Shown: positions 8,298 to 15,551 of the stretch, one piece after another
Layout of the letters: each line of letters opens with the position of its first letter
How positions within the stretch are numbered: position 1 is the first letter of the stretch
Source: Desulfovibrio piger ATCC 29098
GTDB taxonomy: Bacteria > Desulfobacterota > Desulfovibrionia > Desulfovibrionales > Desulfovibrionaceae
Reading direction: 5' to 3'
NCBI RefSeq assembly: GCF_000156375.1
Contig: NZ_DS996351.1
Location: 326,913 to 383,000 of the forward strand
DNA: 56,088 nucleotides
The notes under the pieces: generated by a model
Told to the model about the DNA's origin: nothing
The model's database searches: none
The model's input: the letters and a program-made list of their open reading frames with translations, nothing else
Made by a program: the position numbers and the translations under genes

Positions 8298-9662
8298 ATG
8301 GACAGTATCATGCAGGCGGAGACAACGCCCCGGCCTTGTCCCCAAACGGGAAGATGGAAGGGCCGCGCGGCACTGGCGGGGGCATCGCTGGCCTTTGTGC
8401 TGGGCGCGGCCCATTTTTTCCGCAGCGGACAGCATGGCCTTTTTTTCGTTTGTCTGGTTTGGGCCGGGCTGCTCTGGCGGCCGACGGCCTGGCTGCGACG
8501 CAGTGCCGCGGTCTTCCTGCTGGGACTGGCCGCGGAGTGGGGCATGACCACGCTGGCCCTGGCCCGCTGGCGTCTGCAACTGGGACAGGACTGGATGAGG
8601 ATGGTCTGCATACTGGGCGCGGTGGCCGTACTGACCCTGCTGGCAGCCGCCGCCCTGCGCAGTCGCTCCTGCCGCCAGGACGAAGATCCCGGCCCCCGTG
8701 CCCAGGCACTGGCCTGTCTGCTGGTCTCGGGCCTGCTGTTGCTGCCGGACGGATTGCGGCCTGATTTGTTGCTGCTGCACCGGCTCGTGCCCGGCTGGGG
8801 AGCGGTTCAGGCCCTGCTGGCCGGTCTGTGGGCGGGCCTCGTCTACGGCTGGCTTGCGGACAGGCGGCGGGCCCCGCTATGGCGACGGCGCATCTGGTTG
8901 CTTTTCTCTTGCGTGTTTTTCGGGCAGCTGCTGGCGGGGATTTTCCTGCATAGCCTGTTCCTTTTGCAGGGCGTGCCGCACCTGCCTGTGCCTGGGCTCA
9001 TCCTTTCCGGCCCCTTGTACCGGGGCGGAGGGTCGCTCTTCATGCCCGGGCTGTTCGCGTTCTCGCTGTTGCTGGTGGGCAGTGCCTGGTGCAGCCATCT
9101 GTGCTATCTGGGTGTCTGGGATGCCCGGGCGGCGGATACCGGGCCCCGCAGCGGCCGGGGCGTGCCTGCGTTCTGGCGCAAGGTCCGCTGGGCCATGCTG
9201 GTTGCCAGCCTGTTCCTGCCTCTGGGCGTGCGCCTTGCCGGCCTACCGTGGCCCTGGGCCCTGGTCCTTGCCTTGGCGCTGGGCCTGGTCCTGTTGCCCT
9301 GTGCCCTCTGGCTGAGCCGACGGCTGGGCATCCCCGTGTACTGTTGCGGCATCTGCCCGCTGGGGCTGACGGCCAACCTGTTGGCGCGCCTGTCTCCGTG
9401 GCGTCTGCGCCGGAACGGGCGCTGCACGGGATGCGGGGCCTGCGCGCGGGCCTGCCGCTACGGTGCCCTGCGGCTGGACGGGACCGGCAAGGTCGCCGGC
9501 CCGGACTGGCGTTGCACCCTGTGCCGGGACTGCATGTCCGTCTGCCGTCAGGAAGCTCTGGAGATCCGGTGCTGCGGACAGGCAGGGGCATGGGTGGAGC
9601 AGGCATTGATCTGTTCGCTGAGCGTCCTGCATACGCTCTTCCTTTTCATGGGACGTGTTTGA
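8298..9662 (+). CDS. Membrane 4Fe-4S protein, NapH/NosR-like
   Basis: A 454-residue protein with about ten hydrophobic segments and a cytoplasmic C-terminal iron-sulfur part. It has the NapH/NosR/RdhC-type motif CCGICPLG, and then two ferredoxin motifs, CTGCGACARACRYGA and CTLCRDCMSVC, each binding one 4Fe-4S cluster. Such proteins pass electrons across or along the inner membrane to a periplasmic or membrane enzyme. The start at 8298 follows AGGAGGGG closely; an ATG at 8283 in the same frame is also possible. It stands alone behind a probable cobalamin riboswitch. A role in reducing a corrinoid or cobalt centre, or in B12-responsive metabolism, is an inference. The strong Trp/Leu/Arg content and the spacing of helices are normal for the family. 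Confidence 0.75.
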   Translation: MDSIMQAETTPRPCPQTGRWKGRAALAGASLAFVLGAAHFFRSGQHGLFFVCLVWAGLLWRPTAWLRRSAAVFLLGLAAEWGMTTLALARWRLQLGQDWMRMVCILGAVAVLTLLAAAALRSRSCRQDEDPGPRAQALACLLVSGLLLLPDGLRPDLLLLHRLVPGWGAVQALLAGLWAGLVYGWLADRRRAPLWRRRIWLLFSCVFFGQLLAGIFLHSLFLLQGVPHLPVPGLILSGPLYRGGGSLFMPGLFAFSLLLVGSAWCSHLCYLGVWDARAADTGPRSGRGVPAFWRKVRWAMLVASLFLPLGVRLAGLPWPWALVLALALGLVLLPCALWLSRRLGIPVYCCGICPLGLTANLLARLSPWRLRRNGRCTGCGACARACRYGALRLDGTGKVAGPDWRCTLCRDCMSVCRQEALEIRCCGQAGAWVEQALICSLSVLHTLFLFMGRV

Positions 9663-9703
9663 TGCCTTGAGGGGCTCGCGAATCCCGGACGTTCCCCGCG
9701 CAT

Positions 9704-9736
9704 AAAAAAGGAGGACGACCGTGATGGCCGTCCTCC
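9704..9736 (-). terminator. Terminator of the alkylsulfatase gene
   Basis: On the minus strand GGAGGACG and CGTCCTCC form a perfect 8-bp stem (extended by GGCC/GGTC pairs) followed by TTTTTT, 23 bases after the alkylsulfatase stop. It also lies just beyond the convergent 4Fe-4S protein gene. Confidence 0.85.
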
Positions 9737-9759
9737 CGCGTTTCGTCGGCAGGTGTTTT

Positions 9760-11778
9760 TTAGGGCAATACCAGGCGGAAATCGGGACGGAAGCTGTCCA
9801 GCAGGGAGAGCAGCTCCTTCACCGGTTCGGCGTTCTGGAGCAATCCTTGCTGCACGGCCTGTTCAGGCGTCAGGCGGCCTTCGAACAGGGCCATCATCTG
9901 CAGGCGGGTGCAGGTCAGCAGGGGCGCGCGACGATCGCGGTCCGCCTTGTGCGCCGTGAGCACGCTGTTGGCCAGGTGCAGTTCCCAGCCTTCCTGCGTG
10001 TCTGTCAGACGGATGAGCAGATCCAGCGTCTTGCCCTGGGCCCGGACACCATCCAGGCGTACGCCCAGATAGTCGAAGTACAGGGCTGCGGGCATGGCCC
10101 GGGCCTGCGTGTTGACCGGGCTGGCGGCATTGGCAGGCACGGCGGGCGGCAGGCCCCGCAGGTCGCGGGCGCCGCTCAGATAAAAGTTGCGCCAGGGGGC
10201 GCTTTCGGCCTGATAGCCCAGCTGTTCCAGGGCATCGGCGGCCAGCTCGCGGGCGGCCTTGTTGTCCGGCTCGGCAAAGATCACATGGTCGAGCACCTGG
10301 GCCACCCAGCGGTACCGGCCGGCCTCAAAATCCTTGCGGGCCCGCTGCAGGACAGCGTCGGCACCGCCCATGTATTCCACATACTTGCGGGCGGCCTCCA
10401 CCGGGGCCAGCATGTGCAGGTGCGCGGGATTGCCGTCGAACCAGCCCAGATAATAGTTGTACACGGCCTTGGCATTGTGGTTGAGGCTGCCGTAATAGCC
10501 GCGCAGGCTGAAGACCCGTTGCAGTTCGGGAGGCAGGCGCAGGGTCTCGGCGATCTCCAGCATGGTCTGGCCCTTGTTGGCCAGGTGCAGGGTCTGGTCG
10601 TTGATGTAGCGGTACAGGTCCCGCATCAGGCCCAGCTCGGTGCGCACCCGTTCCGCCCCCCAGACGGGCCAGTGATGCATGCCGTACAGGACTTCCGCCT
10701 CGCCGCCCCAGCGTTGCAGGCTCTCGTCCAGGGCACGGCTCCAGCACAGGGGATCGCGCGCCTTGGCCCCGCGCAGGGTGTAGAGGTTGTGCATGGTGTG
10801 CGTGCAGTTCTCGGCGGCGGTCAGGGCCTTGAGCTCGGGGATGTACCAGTGCATCTCCGCCGGGGCCTCGGTATTGGGCGCCATCTGGAAGATGAAGGTC
10901 AGGCCGTCCAGTCGCAGGGTCTCGCCATCCTTTTCGATGAGGCGGGTGGGCTCCAGCAGGCCCGACGTACCCCGGGAGGTGGCCAGCCCCAGCCCGGCGC
11001 CCACATGTCCGCGCGGCGAGGGCGGCAGCAGGGAGCCGTACATGTACTGGGCCCGGCGGCTCATGGCATTGCCGGCCAGCACGTTCTCGGCCACGGCCGC
11101 TTCCATGAAGCCCTTGGGCGCGATGATCTGCACCTTGCCGGCGGCCACGTCCTTTTCATCCACCACACCGTGCACGCCGCCGTAATGGTCCACATGACTG
11201 TGGGAATAGATGACGGCCACGACCGGCTTGTGCGGCCGGTGGGCGTAATAGAGCTTGAGGGCCGCCGCGGCGTTCTCGGCGGAGATGAGGGGATCGACCA
11301 CGATGATGCCGCTGTCGCCCTCGATGATGGTCATGTTGGAAAGGTCGGCATTGCGGATCTGGTAGAGGCGGTCCACGACCTTGTAGAGGCCGTCGCGCAG
11401 CACCAGCTGGCTTTGCCGCCACAGGGAAGGATTGACCGTGTCCGGCGCAGGGGTGGGCATGATGAGCGACGGAGGAAAGTCGCGGCTCATGGCCGGGGCT
11501 AGGAAATCATAGGGGACCAGGTTCCAGGTCTCGCGGCCGGCGGCATCGAGGATGCGGCCCCTGTCCGGCAGGGGAGCCAGAAAGCCGCGCTGGGCGTCCT
11601 GAAAATCCTGGCGGTCGGCAAAGTCCACTTCTTTGCTCATGGCGGCATGAGCGGCACGGGTATGCTCCGTGGCAGGTTTGCTCATGTCCGCGGCATCGGT
11701 GGCCGGGGCCGCCCAGGCAAAGCCGGGACCGCAGGACAACAGAGCGGCGCACAGGGCCGAGGTCAGCAAGCTACGCAT
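9760..11778 (-). CDS. Exported alkylsulfatase, metallo-beta-lactamase fold (SdsA1-like)
   Basis: A 672-residue precursor with a signal peptide (MRSLLTSALCAALLSCGPGF, cleavage near AWA-AP). The mature enzyme has the metallo-beta-lactamase zinc motif HSHVDHYGG at residues 193-201 (H193, H195, D197, H198) within IIVVDPLIS...VIYSHSHVD, as in linear primary-alkylsulfatases (BDS1/SdsA1). The C-terminal third has the helical dimerisation part and an SCP2-like lipid-binding domain typical of this family. It should cleave alkyl sulfates such as dodecyl sulfate into alcohol and sulfate in the periplasm, which could give a sulfate reducer both its electron acceptor and a carbon source. The ribosome-binding site is GGAGGG. 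The gene is single, with its own promoter and terminator. Confidence 0.88.
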   Translation of the reverse strand: MRSLLTSALCAALLSCGPGFAWAAPATDAADMSKPATEHTRAAHAAMSKEVDFADRQDFQDAQRGFLAPLPDRGRILDAAGRETWNLVPYDFLAPAMSRDFPPSLIMPTPAPDTVNPSLWRQSQLVLRDGLYKVVDRLYQIRNADLSNMTIIEGDSGIIVVDPLISAENAAAALKLYYAHRPHKPVVAVIYSHSHVDHYGGVHGVVDEKDVAAGKVQIIAPKGFMEAAVAENVLAGNAMSRRAQYMYGSLLPPSPRGHVGAGLGLATSRGTSGLLEPTRLIEKDGETLRLDGLTFIFQMAPNTEAPAEMHWYIPELKALTAAENCTHTMHNLYTLRGAKARDPLCWSRALDESLQRWGGEAEVLYGMHHWPVWGAERVRTELGLMRDLYRYINDQTLHLANKGQTMLEIAETLRLPPELQRVFSLRGYYGSLNHNAKAVYNYYLGWFDGNPAHLHMLAPVEAARKYVEYMGGADAVLQRARKDFEAGRYRWVAQVLDHVIFAEPDNKAARELAADALEQLGYQAESAPWRNFYLSGARDLRGLPPAVPANAASPVNTQARAMPAALYFDYLGVRLDGVRAQGKTLDLLIRLTDTQEGWELHLANSVLTAHKADRDRRAPLLTCTRLQMMALFEGRLTPEQAVQQGLLQNAEPVKELLSLLDSFRPDFRLVLP

Positions 11779-11883
11779 ATGTTCCCTCCATAAGGGCTAT
11801 GCTCGGGAAGAGGCGCTGCACAGGAAAGCAGGCCTTGGGAAACTTCCGGCACGGGGCAGATCGCCGCTACCGGATATTTTGCC

Positions 11884-11912
11884 AGTATCGCGCCCGGTCC
11901 GGGCGAATGCAA
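11884..11912 (-). promoter_or_regulatory. Promoter with internal palindromic operator, upstream of the alkylsulfatase
   Basis: On the minus strand TTGCAT and GATACT are spaced by 17 bases. The spacer contains CGCCCGGTCCGGGCG (11891-11905), a perfect palindrome with 7-bp arms around one base. A regulator bound there would block RNA polymerase. The start codon lies about 105 bases downstream. Confidence 0.5.
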
Positions 11913-11960
11913 GCGGATTCCGGGCCGGTGCATGCGGCCGGGACAGGTCGCATGGAAACG

Positions 11961-11987
11961 AAAAAAGGCCGGAGGTGTTCCGGCCTT
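11961..11987 (-). terminator. Terminator of the asparaginase gene
   Basis: On the minus strand AAGGCCGGA-ACACC-TCCGGCCTT is followed by further T residues, 40 bases after the asparaginase stop. The stem is perfect over nine pairs. Confidence 0.88.
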
Positions 11988-12027
11988 GGGGCACGATCGA
12001 TGGAAAAGTGGGCTGCCCGCCGCAGGA

Positions 12028-13020
12028 TCACATGCTGTGTTCGAAGTAACGGGCCACTTCCGCAGGGTCGGGACGGCCGTCGGGGCCGTACTGGCTGAGG
12101 ATGAGCATCAGCTTGAGGCGGGCCTTGGCTGCACTCAGTTCCCCGGCCATGATGACGCCCATCTTGTGCTGTTGCAGCATGCCGCCTTCGTAGCCGTATT
12201 CGTCCAGCACGCGGCCGCCCGTGCGGGTGGCGTTGACCACGATGATCCCTTTTTCCAGGGCGCGCGCGATGCCGGGGATGACATAGGGCGGCACGTTGCC
12301 GCGGCCGAAACTTTCCACCACGATGCCGTCCACGCCGCGCGAGACGGCAAAGTCCAGATAGGCGGCGTCGGAGCCGGTGACCAGCTTGATGAGGTCGACT
12401 TTCTTGCACAGGCTGTGGGGCAAAAAGGTCTGGCGGCCCAGCTGGGCCCTGCGGAAGATGACCCTGTCGCCGTCCACCACGCCCAGGGGGCCCCACCAGG
12501 GGGACTGGAAGGTGGCCACGTTGGCGGCGTGGGTCTTGGTGACTTCGCGGGCGGCATGGATCTGCTCGTTCATGACCACGAGGCTGCCCATGTTGCGGGC
12601 CGAGCGGGAGGCCGCCACGCGCACGGCCGCCAGGATGTTGCGCGGCCCGTCGGGGCTGAGCTCGTCACCGGAGCGCATGGCTGCCGTGAAACAGACAGGC
12701 TTGTGGCCTTCCAGGGAAAGGTCGAGGAAATAGGCGCTTTCTTCCAGACTGTCCGTACCGTGGGTGATGACGACGCCGCTGATGTCGTCCATGGCCAGAT
12801 ACTGCCGGACCATGGCCGCCAGGCGGAACATGTGGTCAGGGGTGATGGCCGGGCTCGGCAGGTTGTCGAACTCGCGTACTTCCAGATCGCAGACGCTGCC
12901 CAGGCCGGGGATGGCCCGGACGAGGTCCGCACCGTTGACAGCGGGCACGGCCGCGCCGGTCACGCTGTCATGCTGCATGGCGATGGTGCCGCCGGTAGTG
13001 ATGATGACGACTTTTGACAT
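12028..13020 (-). CDS. L-asparaginase, type II-like
   Basis: A 330-residue enzyme that hydrolyses asparagine to aspartate and ammonia. Both active-site signatures are present at the positions used by the E. coli type II enzyme: TTGGTIA with Thr12, and THGTDS with Thr89 and Asp90. A conserved lysine follows in the TKTHAANV segment. Unlike periplasmic AnsB it has no signal peptide (it begins MSKVVIITTGGT), so it should act in the cytoplasm. It is transcribed alone, with a terminator 40 bases downstream and a 250-base divergent region upstream shared with the GGDEF/EAL gene. The ribosome-binding site is weak (GGAACC). Confidence 0.9.
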   Translation of the reverse strand: MSKVVIITTGGTIAMQHDSVTGAAVPAVNGADLVRAIPGLGSVCDLEVREFDNLPSPAITPDHMFRLAAMVRQYLAMDDISGVVITHGTDSLEESAYFLDLSLEGHKPVCFTAAMRSGDELSPDGPRNILAAVRVAASRSARNMGSLVVMNEQIHAAREVTKTHAANVATFQSPWWGPLGVVDGDRVIFRRAQLGRQTFLPHSLCKKVDLIKLVTGSDAAYLDFAVSRGVDGIVVESFGRGNVPPYVIPGIARALEKGIIVVNATRTGGRVLDEYGYEGGMLQQHKMGVIMAGELSAAKARLKLMLILSQYGPDGRPDPAEVARYFEHSM

Positions 13021-13094
13021 GGGTGGTTCCGTATGTCTTGCAGAAAAAAGGGAAAAACAGCCGGCGTGCCGCCCCGGACGGCGGCAACGGGAGA

Positions 13095-13123
13095 CTTGTA
13101 CCCGACTTGCGGACTTTGCTCAA
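13095..13123 (-). promoter_or_regulatory. Possible promoter of the asparaginase gene
   Basis: On the minus strand TTGAGC and TACAAG are spaced by 17 bases, 75 bases upstream of the start. Downstream of it TGCCGCC can pair with GGCGGCA (13066-13085), and two T runs follow about ten bases later. A leader hairpin is possible, but the T run is too distant for a typical terminator. Confidence 0.3.
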
Positions 13124-13271
13124 GGATATGGCGGGGAAAGGTATTTTTATTCGATGGCGGCCTCGGGGGCGTTTCCATCCTTTACGCTGCATCTGTCCCA
13201 TGCTATTAGAACTCATTTGCCTTTTTTAGCCGTCGATCCCGCATCTTTCAGTCTTTCTTTCGGGTAACATC

Positions 13272-14741
13272 ATGAACATGCATGAAAAGATCCTGGATAA
13301 CCTGCAGGAGCTGGTCTACATCGCCGATATGGAGACCTACGAGCTGCTCTACTACAACAAGGCACTGGCAGAAGAGTTCCACATCCCCCAGAGGTTGCAG
13401 GGCAAATGTTACGAGATCCTGCAGGGGCGGCGGGACCCCTGTCCTTTTTGTACCAACAGCAAGCTTTCCGAAGACGGCTGCTATGTCTGGAAGTTCTACA
13501 ACCAGCTCGTCGGGCGTCACTTTTTGCTGAGCGACAGCATCTGCGAGTTCAACGGCCGACAGGTCAGGACGGAGATCGCCTCGGACATCACGGAACACAT
13601 GCTTTTGCAGGAACAGCTGGACAAGAACCTTTCCCTGCAGAACTTCATCAACCATTGCGCCCGCAAGCTGTATCGGCAGGATGCGGACCTGCCTTTCCTG
13701 ATCGACGACGTGCTGGCTGCCATCGGTGAGTATTTGCAGGCGGACAGAGCCTATATCTTTGAATTTTCCGGTGATGTCGTCCGCAATACCTTTGAATGGT
13801 GCCGTGAGGGCGTCGTGCCGCAAAAGGAGTTCCTGGCCAATGTCCCTGTGGGCGTCATCGCCCGCTGGATGCCCAACTTCCACGCCCATCAACCCATCCT
13901 GATTACGGATCTGGAAAGCCTGCGCATGGCCAGCCCTGAAGAGTATGCCGTGCTCAAGCGTCAGGACATCCATTCCCTGCTGGTGTTCCCGCTCTGGAAC
14001 GGCAAGAGCCTGCGCGGTTTCGTGGGGGTGGACAATCTGGACCCCGATCGCATCGACTCCTCCCGGGTGCTGCTGTCGTCCATGAAATTTTTCCTCAGTT
14101 CCTCCCTGTGGCGGCGGGATTCGCTGAGCGAGCTCCATTTCCTCAGCTATCACGACCAGCTGACCGGCGTGTTCAACCGCAACGCCTTCCAGCGCGACGT
14201 GCAGAAGCGGGATGCCGACATCGGCGTCATCTTCCTGGACATCAACGGCCTCAAGGACATCAACGACGGCGACGGTTACAGCGGAGGGGACGCTGTCCTG
14301 GCGGCGGTGAGCCGTTCCGTCCATGAGCTCCTGCCGGATACGGCCGTGTACCGCATGGGCGGTGACGAATTCGTCCTGCTGTGGCAGGGCGGTGACGAGC
14401 GGGAATTTCGCAGGGACGTGGAGCGGGTGCGTTCGCTGTTTGCCGGGACGCTGGGCTTTACCGCTTCTGTGGGCTGTGCCTGGGTACGCCGTGAGGACGA
14501 CATCGGTGAGGGGCTCATCGCCGCCGATGCTCGGATGTTCGCCGCCAAACGGGATTTTTACCGTTCCTCGCCCCAAAGCGGCCGCTATCGCAGCGGACTG
14601 GACGACGTGCTCGACCTGGCCCGGCCCGGCCCGGACGTCTGGACGAGCTGCTGGCTTCGGACAGCTTCACCCTGTATTGCCAGCCCCAGTTCCGGGTGGC
14701 GGATGGGGCGGTGGTCGGCGGCGAGATCCTGCTGCGCCTGA
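13272..14741 (+). CDS. PAS-GAF-GGDEF part of a diguanylate cyclase/phosphodiesterase, frameshifted at its C-terminus
   Basis: The N-terminus (residues 1-115) is a PAS-like sensor with cysteines in CYEILQGRRDPCPFC, which might hold a metal or haem or sense redox. A GAF-like domain follows (about 120-285). Then comes a GGDEF domain (about 290-440) with MGGDEFVLLW, so diguanylate cyclase activity is possible; no RxxD inhibitory site is visible. After residue 450 (at 14633) the reading leaves the family. The next 35 residues are nonsense-like and end at 14741, while a perfect EAL domain continues in another frame to 15373. The shift lies exactly at three tandem GGCCC units (14618-14632); removing one unit rejoins the frames as LDLARPGRLDELLASD. 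The intact protein would be about 698 residues. The ribosome-binding site is weak. Confidence 0.8.
   Translation: MNMHEKILDNLQELVYIADMETYELLYYNKALAEEFHIPQRLQGKCYEILQGRRDPCPFCTNSKLSEDGCYVWKFYNQLVGRHFLLSDSICEFNGRQVRTEIASDITEHMLLQEQLDKNLSLQNFINHCARKLYRQDADLPFLIDDVLAAIGEYLQADRAYIFEFSGDVVRNTFEWCREGVVPQKEFLANVPVGVIARWMPNFHAHQPILITDLESLRMASPEEYAVLKRQDIHSLLVFPLWNGKSLRGFVGVDNLDPDRIDSSRVLLSSMKFFLSSSLWRRDSLSELHFLSYHDQLTGVFNRNAFQRDVQKRDADIGVIFLDINGLKDINDGDGYSGGDAVLAAVSRSVHELLPDTAVYRMGGDEFVLLWQGGDEREFRRDVERVRSLFAGTLGFTASVGCAWVRREDDIGEGLIAADARMFAAKRDFYRSSPQSGRYRSGLDDVLDLARPGPDVWTSCWLRTASPCIASPSSGWRMGRWSAARSCCA
14618..14632 (+). repeat. Tandem (GGCCC)3 at the frameshift of the GGDEF-EAL gene
   Basis: Three direct copies of GGCCC followed by GG. 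Because the unit is five bases, gain or loss of one copy shifts the frame. Two copies would join the GGDEF and EAL frames; the three seen here separate them. Confidence 0.85.
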
Positions 14742-15373
14742 TAAGTGACGGCAAGGTCATCCCGCCCGCGCAGTTCATCCCTCTGCTGGAATCCCTGTAT
14801 ACCATGCCGCAGGTGGACCTGTATGTGTTCGGCAAGGTCTGCGCCTGCCTGAGCCGCTGGCGGGAGGAAGGGCGGCAGCTGGTCCCCATGGCCGTGAATT
14901 TTTCCCGCACGACGCTGGCCTTCCCCGAAGTGGCCGACAGGCTGGAGGAGATCAGGAAGGAATTCGACATCCCGGCCGAACTGTTGCAGGTGGAGGTCAC
15001 GGAAACGGCCAGTACGGAGGATTACCGCACGTTCCAGCAAGCCGTGGACAGCATCCGGGACAAGGGCTTCCGGGTGGCCATCGACGACTTTGGCGTGGCC
15101 TATGCCAATCTCATGACCCTGGCGCGTCTGGGCTTCGATGAACTCAAGCTGGACAAAAGCCTGATGGATGACCTGTGCGACAGCGACAAGCGGCAGCGTC
15201 TGCTGCGTCTGGTCATCGAGGCTGCGGGCGACATGGGGATCCGTACCGTTGCCGAAGGCGTGGAGACCGAAGACCAGCTGGAGGTCCTGCGCAAACTGGG
15301 CTGCCCCAGGGCACAGGGCTATCTGCTCAGCCGGCCGCTGCCTGTGGAGAAATTCGCCGCATTGCTGGCTTAA
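14696..15373 (+). CDS. EAL (c-di-GMP phosphodiesterase) part of the frameshifted GGDEF-EAL gene
   Basis: The homologous region begins before the first possible start codon in this frame (residues RLDELLASDSFTLYCQPQF from about 14637), so the GTG at 14696 is only formal. It has no ribosome-binding site, and the fragment is probably made only when the frames are joined. The domain keeps the catalytic set: E in GGEILLR (EIL replaces EAL), N in AVNFS, EVTETAS, AIDDFG, KLDKS and EGVET. It should cleave c-di-GMP to pGpG if produced. A terminator follows 10 bases after the stop. Confidence 0.75.
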   Translation: MADGAVVGGEILLRLISDGKVIPPAQFIPLLESLYTMPQVDLYVFGKVCACLSRWREEGRQLVPMAVNFSRTTLAFPEVADRLEEIRKEFDIPAELLQVEVTETASTEDYRTFQQAVDSIRDKGFRVAIDDFGVAYANLMTLARLGFDELKLDKSLMDDLCDSDKRQRLLRLVIEAAGDMGIRTVAEGVETEDQLEVLRKLGCPRAQGYLLSRPLPVEKFAALLA

Positions 15374-15383
15374 CAGGGAACGT

Positions 15384-15412
15384 AAAAAGCCGCCTCAAGG
15401 GGCGGCTTTTTT
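15384..15412 (+). terminator. Terminator of the GGDEF-EAL gene
   Basis: AAAAAGCCGCC-TCAAG-GGCGGCTTTTTT, a six- to ten-bp stem with a T run. The A tract on the other side may also let it end minus-strand transcripts from the cobalamin operon, whose last stop is at 15552. Confidence 0.88.
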
Positions 15413-15551
15413 ATGGGCCCCAGCCCGTCACAGCGGGGGCGTACCATGGAAAACCACCTGTGATACGCGTGGTTTTGCTGTGTTCCCGGTGATGATCGCG
15501 GCCGTATGCGTGAGCATGCGGCGTTCCGTGGCGGCCTGACGGTGGCTCTCC

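Noticed and set aside
9721..11502. Long plus-strand open frame opposite the alkylsulfatase (593 codons)
   Set aside because: It is antisense to a gene with clear signal peptide and zinc motif. It is His-, Gln- and Gly-rich low-complexity sequence typical of a GC-rich shadow frame.
14696..14760. Independent translation of the EAL domain
   Set aside because: The GTG has no ribosome-binding site and lies about 20 residues inside the conserved domain.
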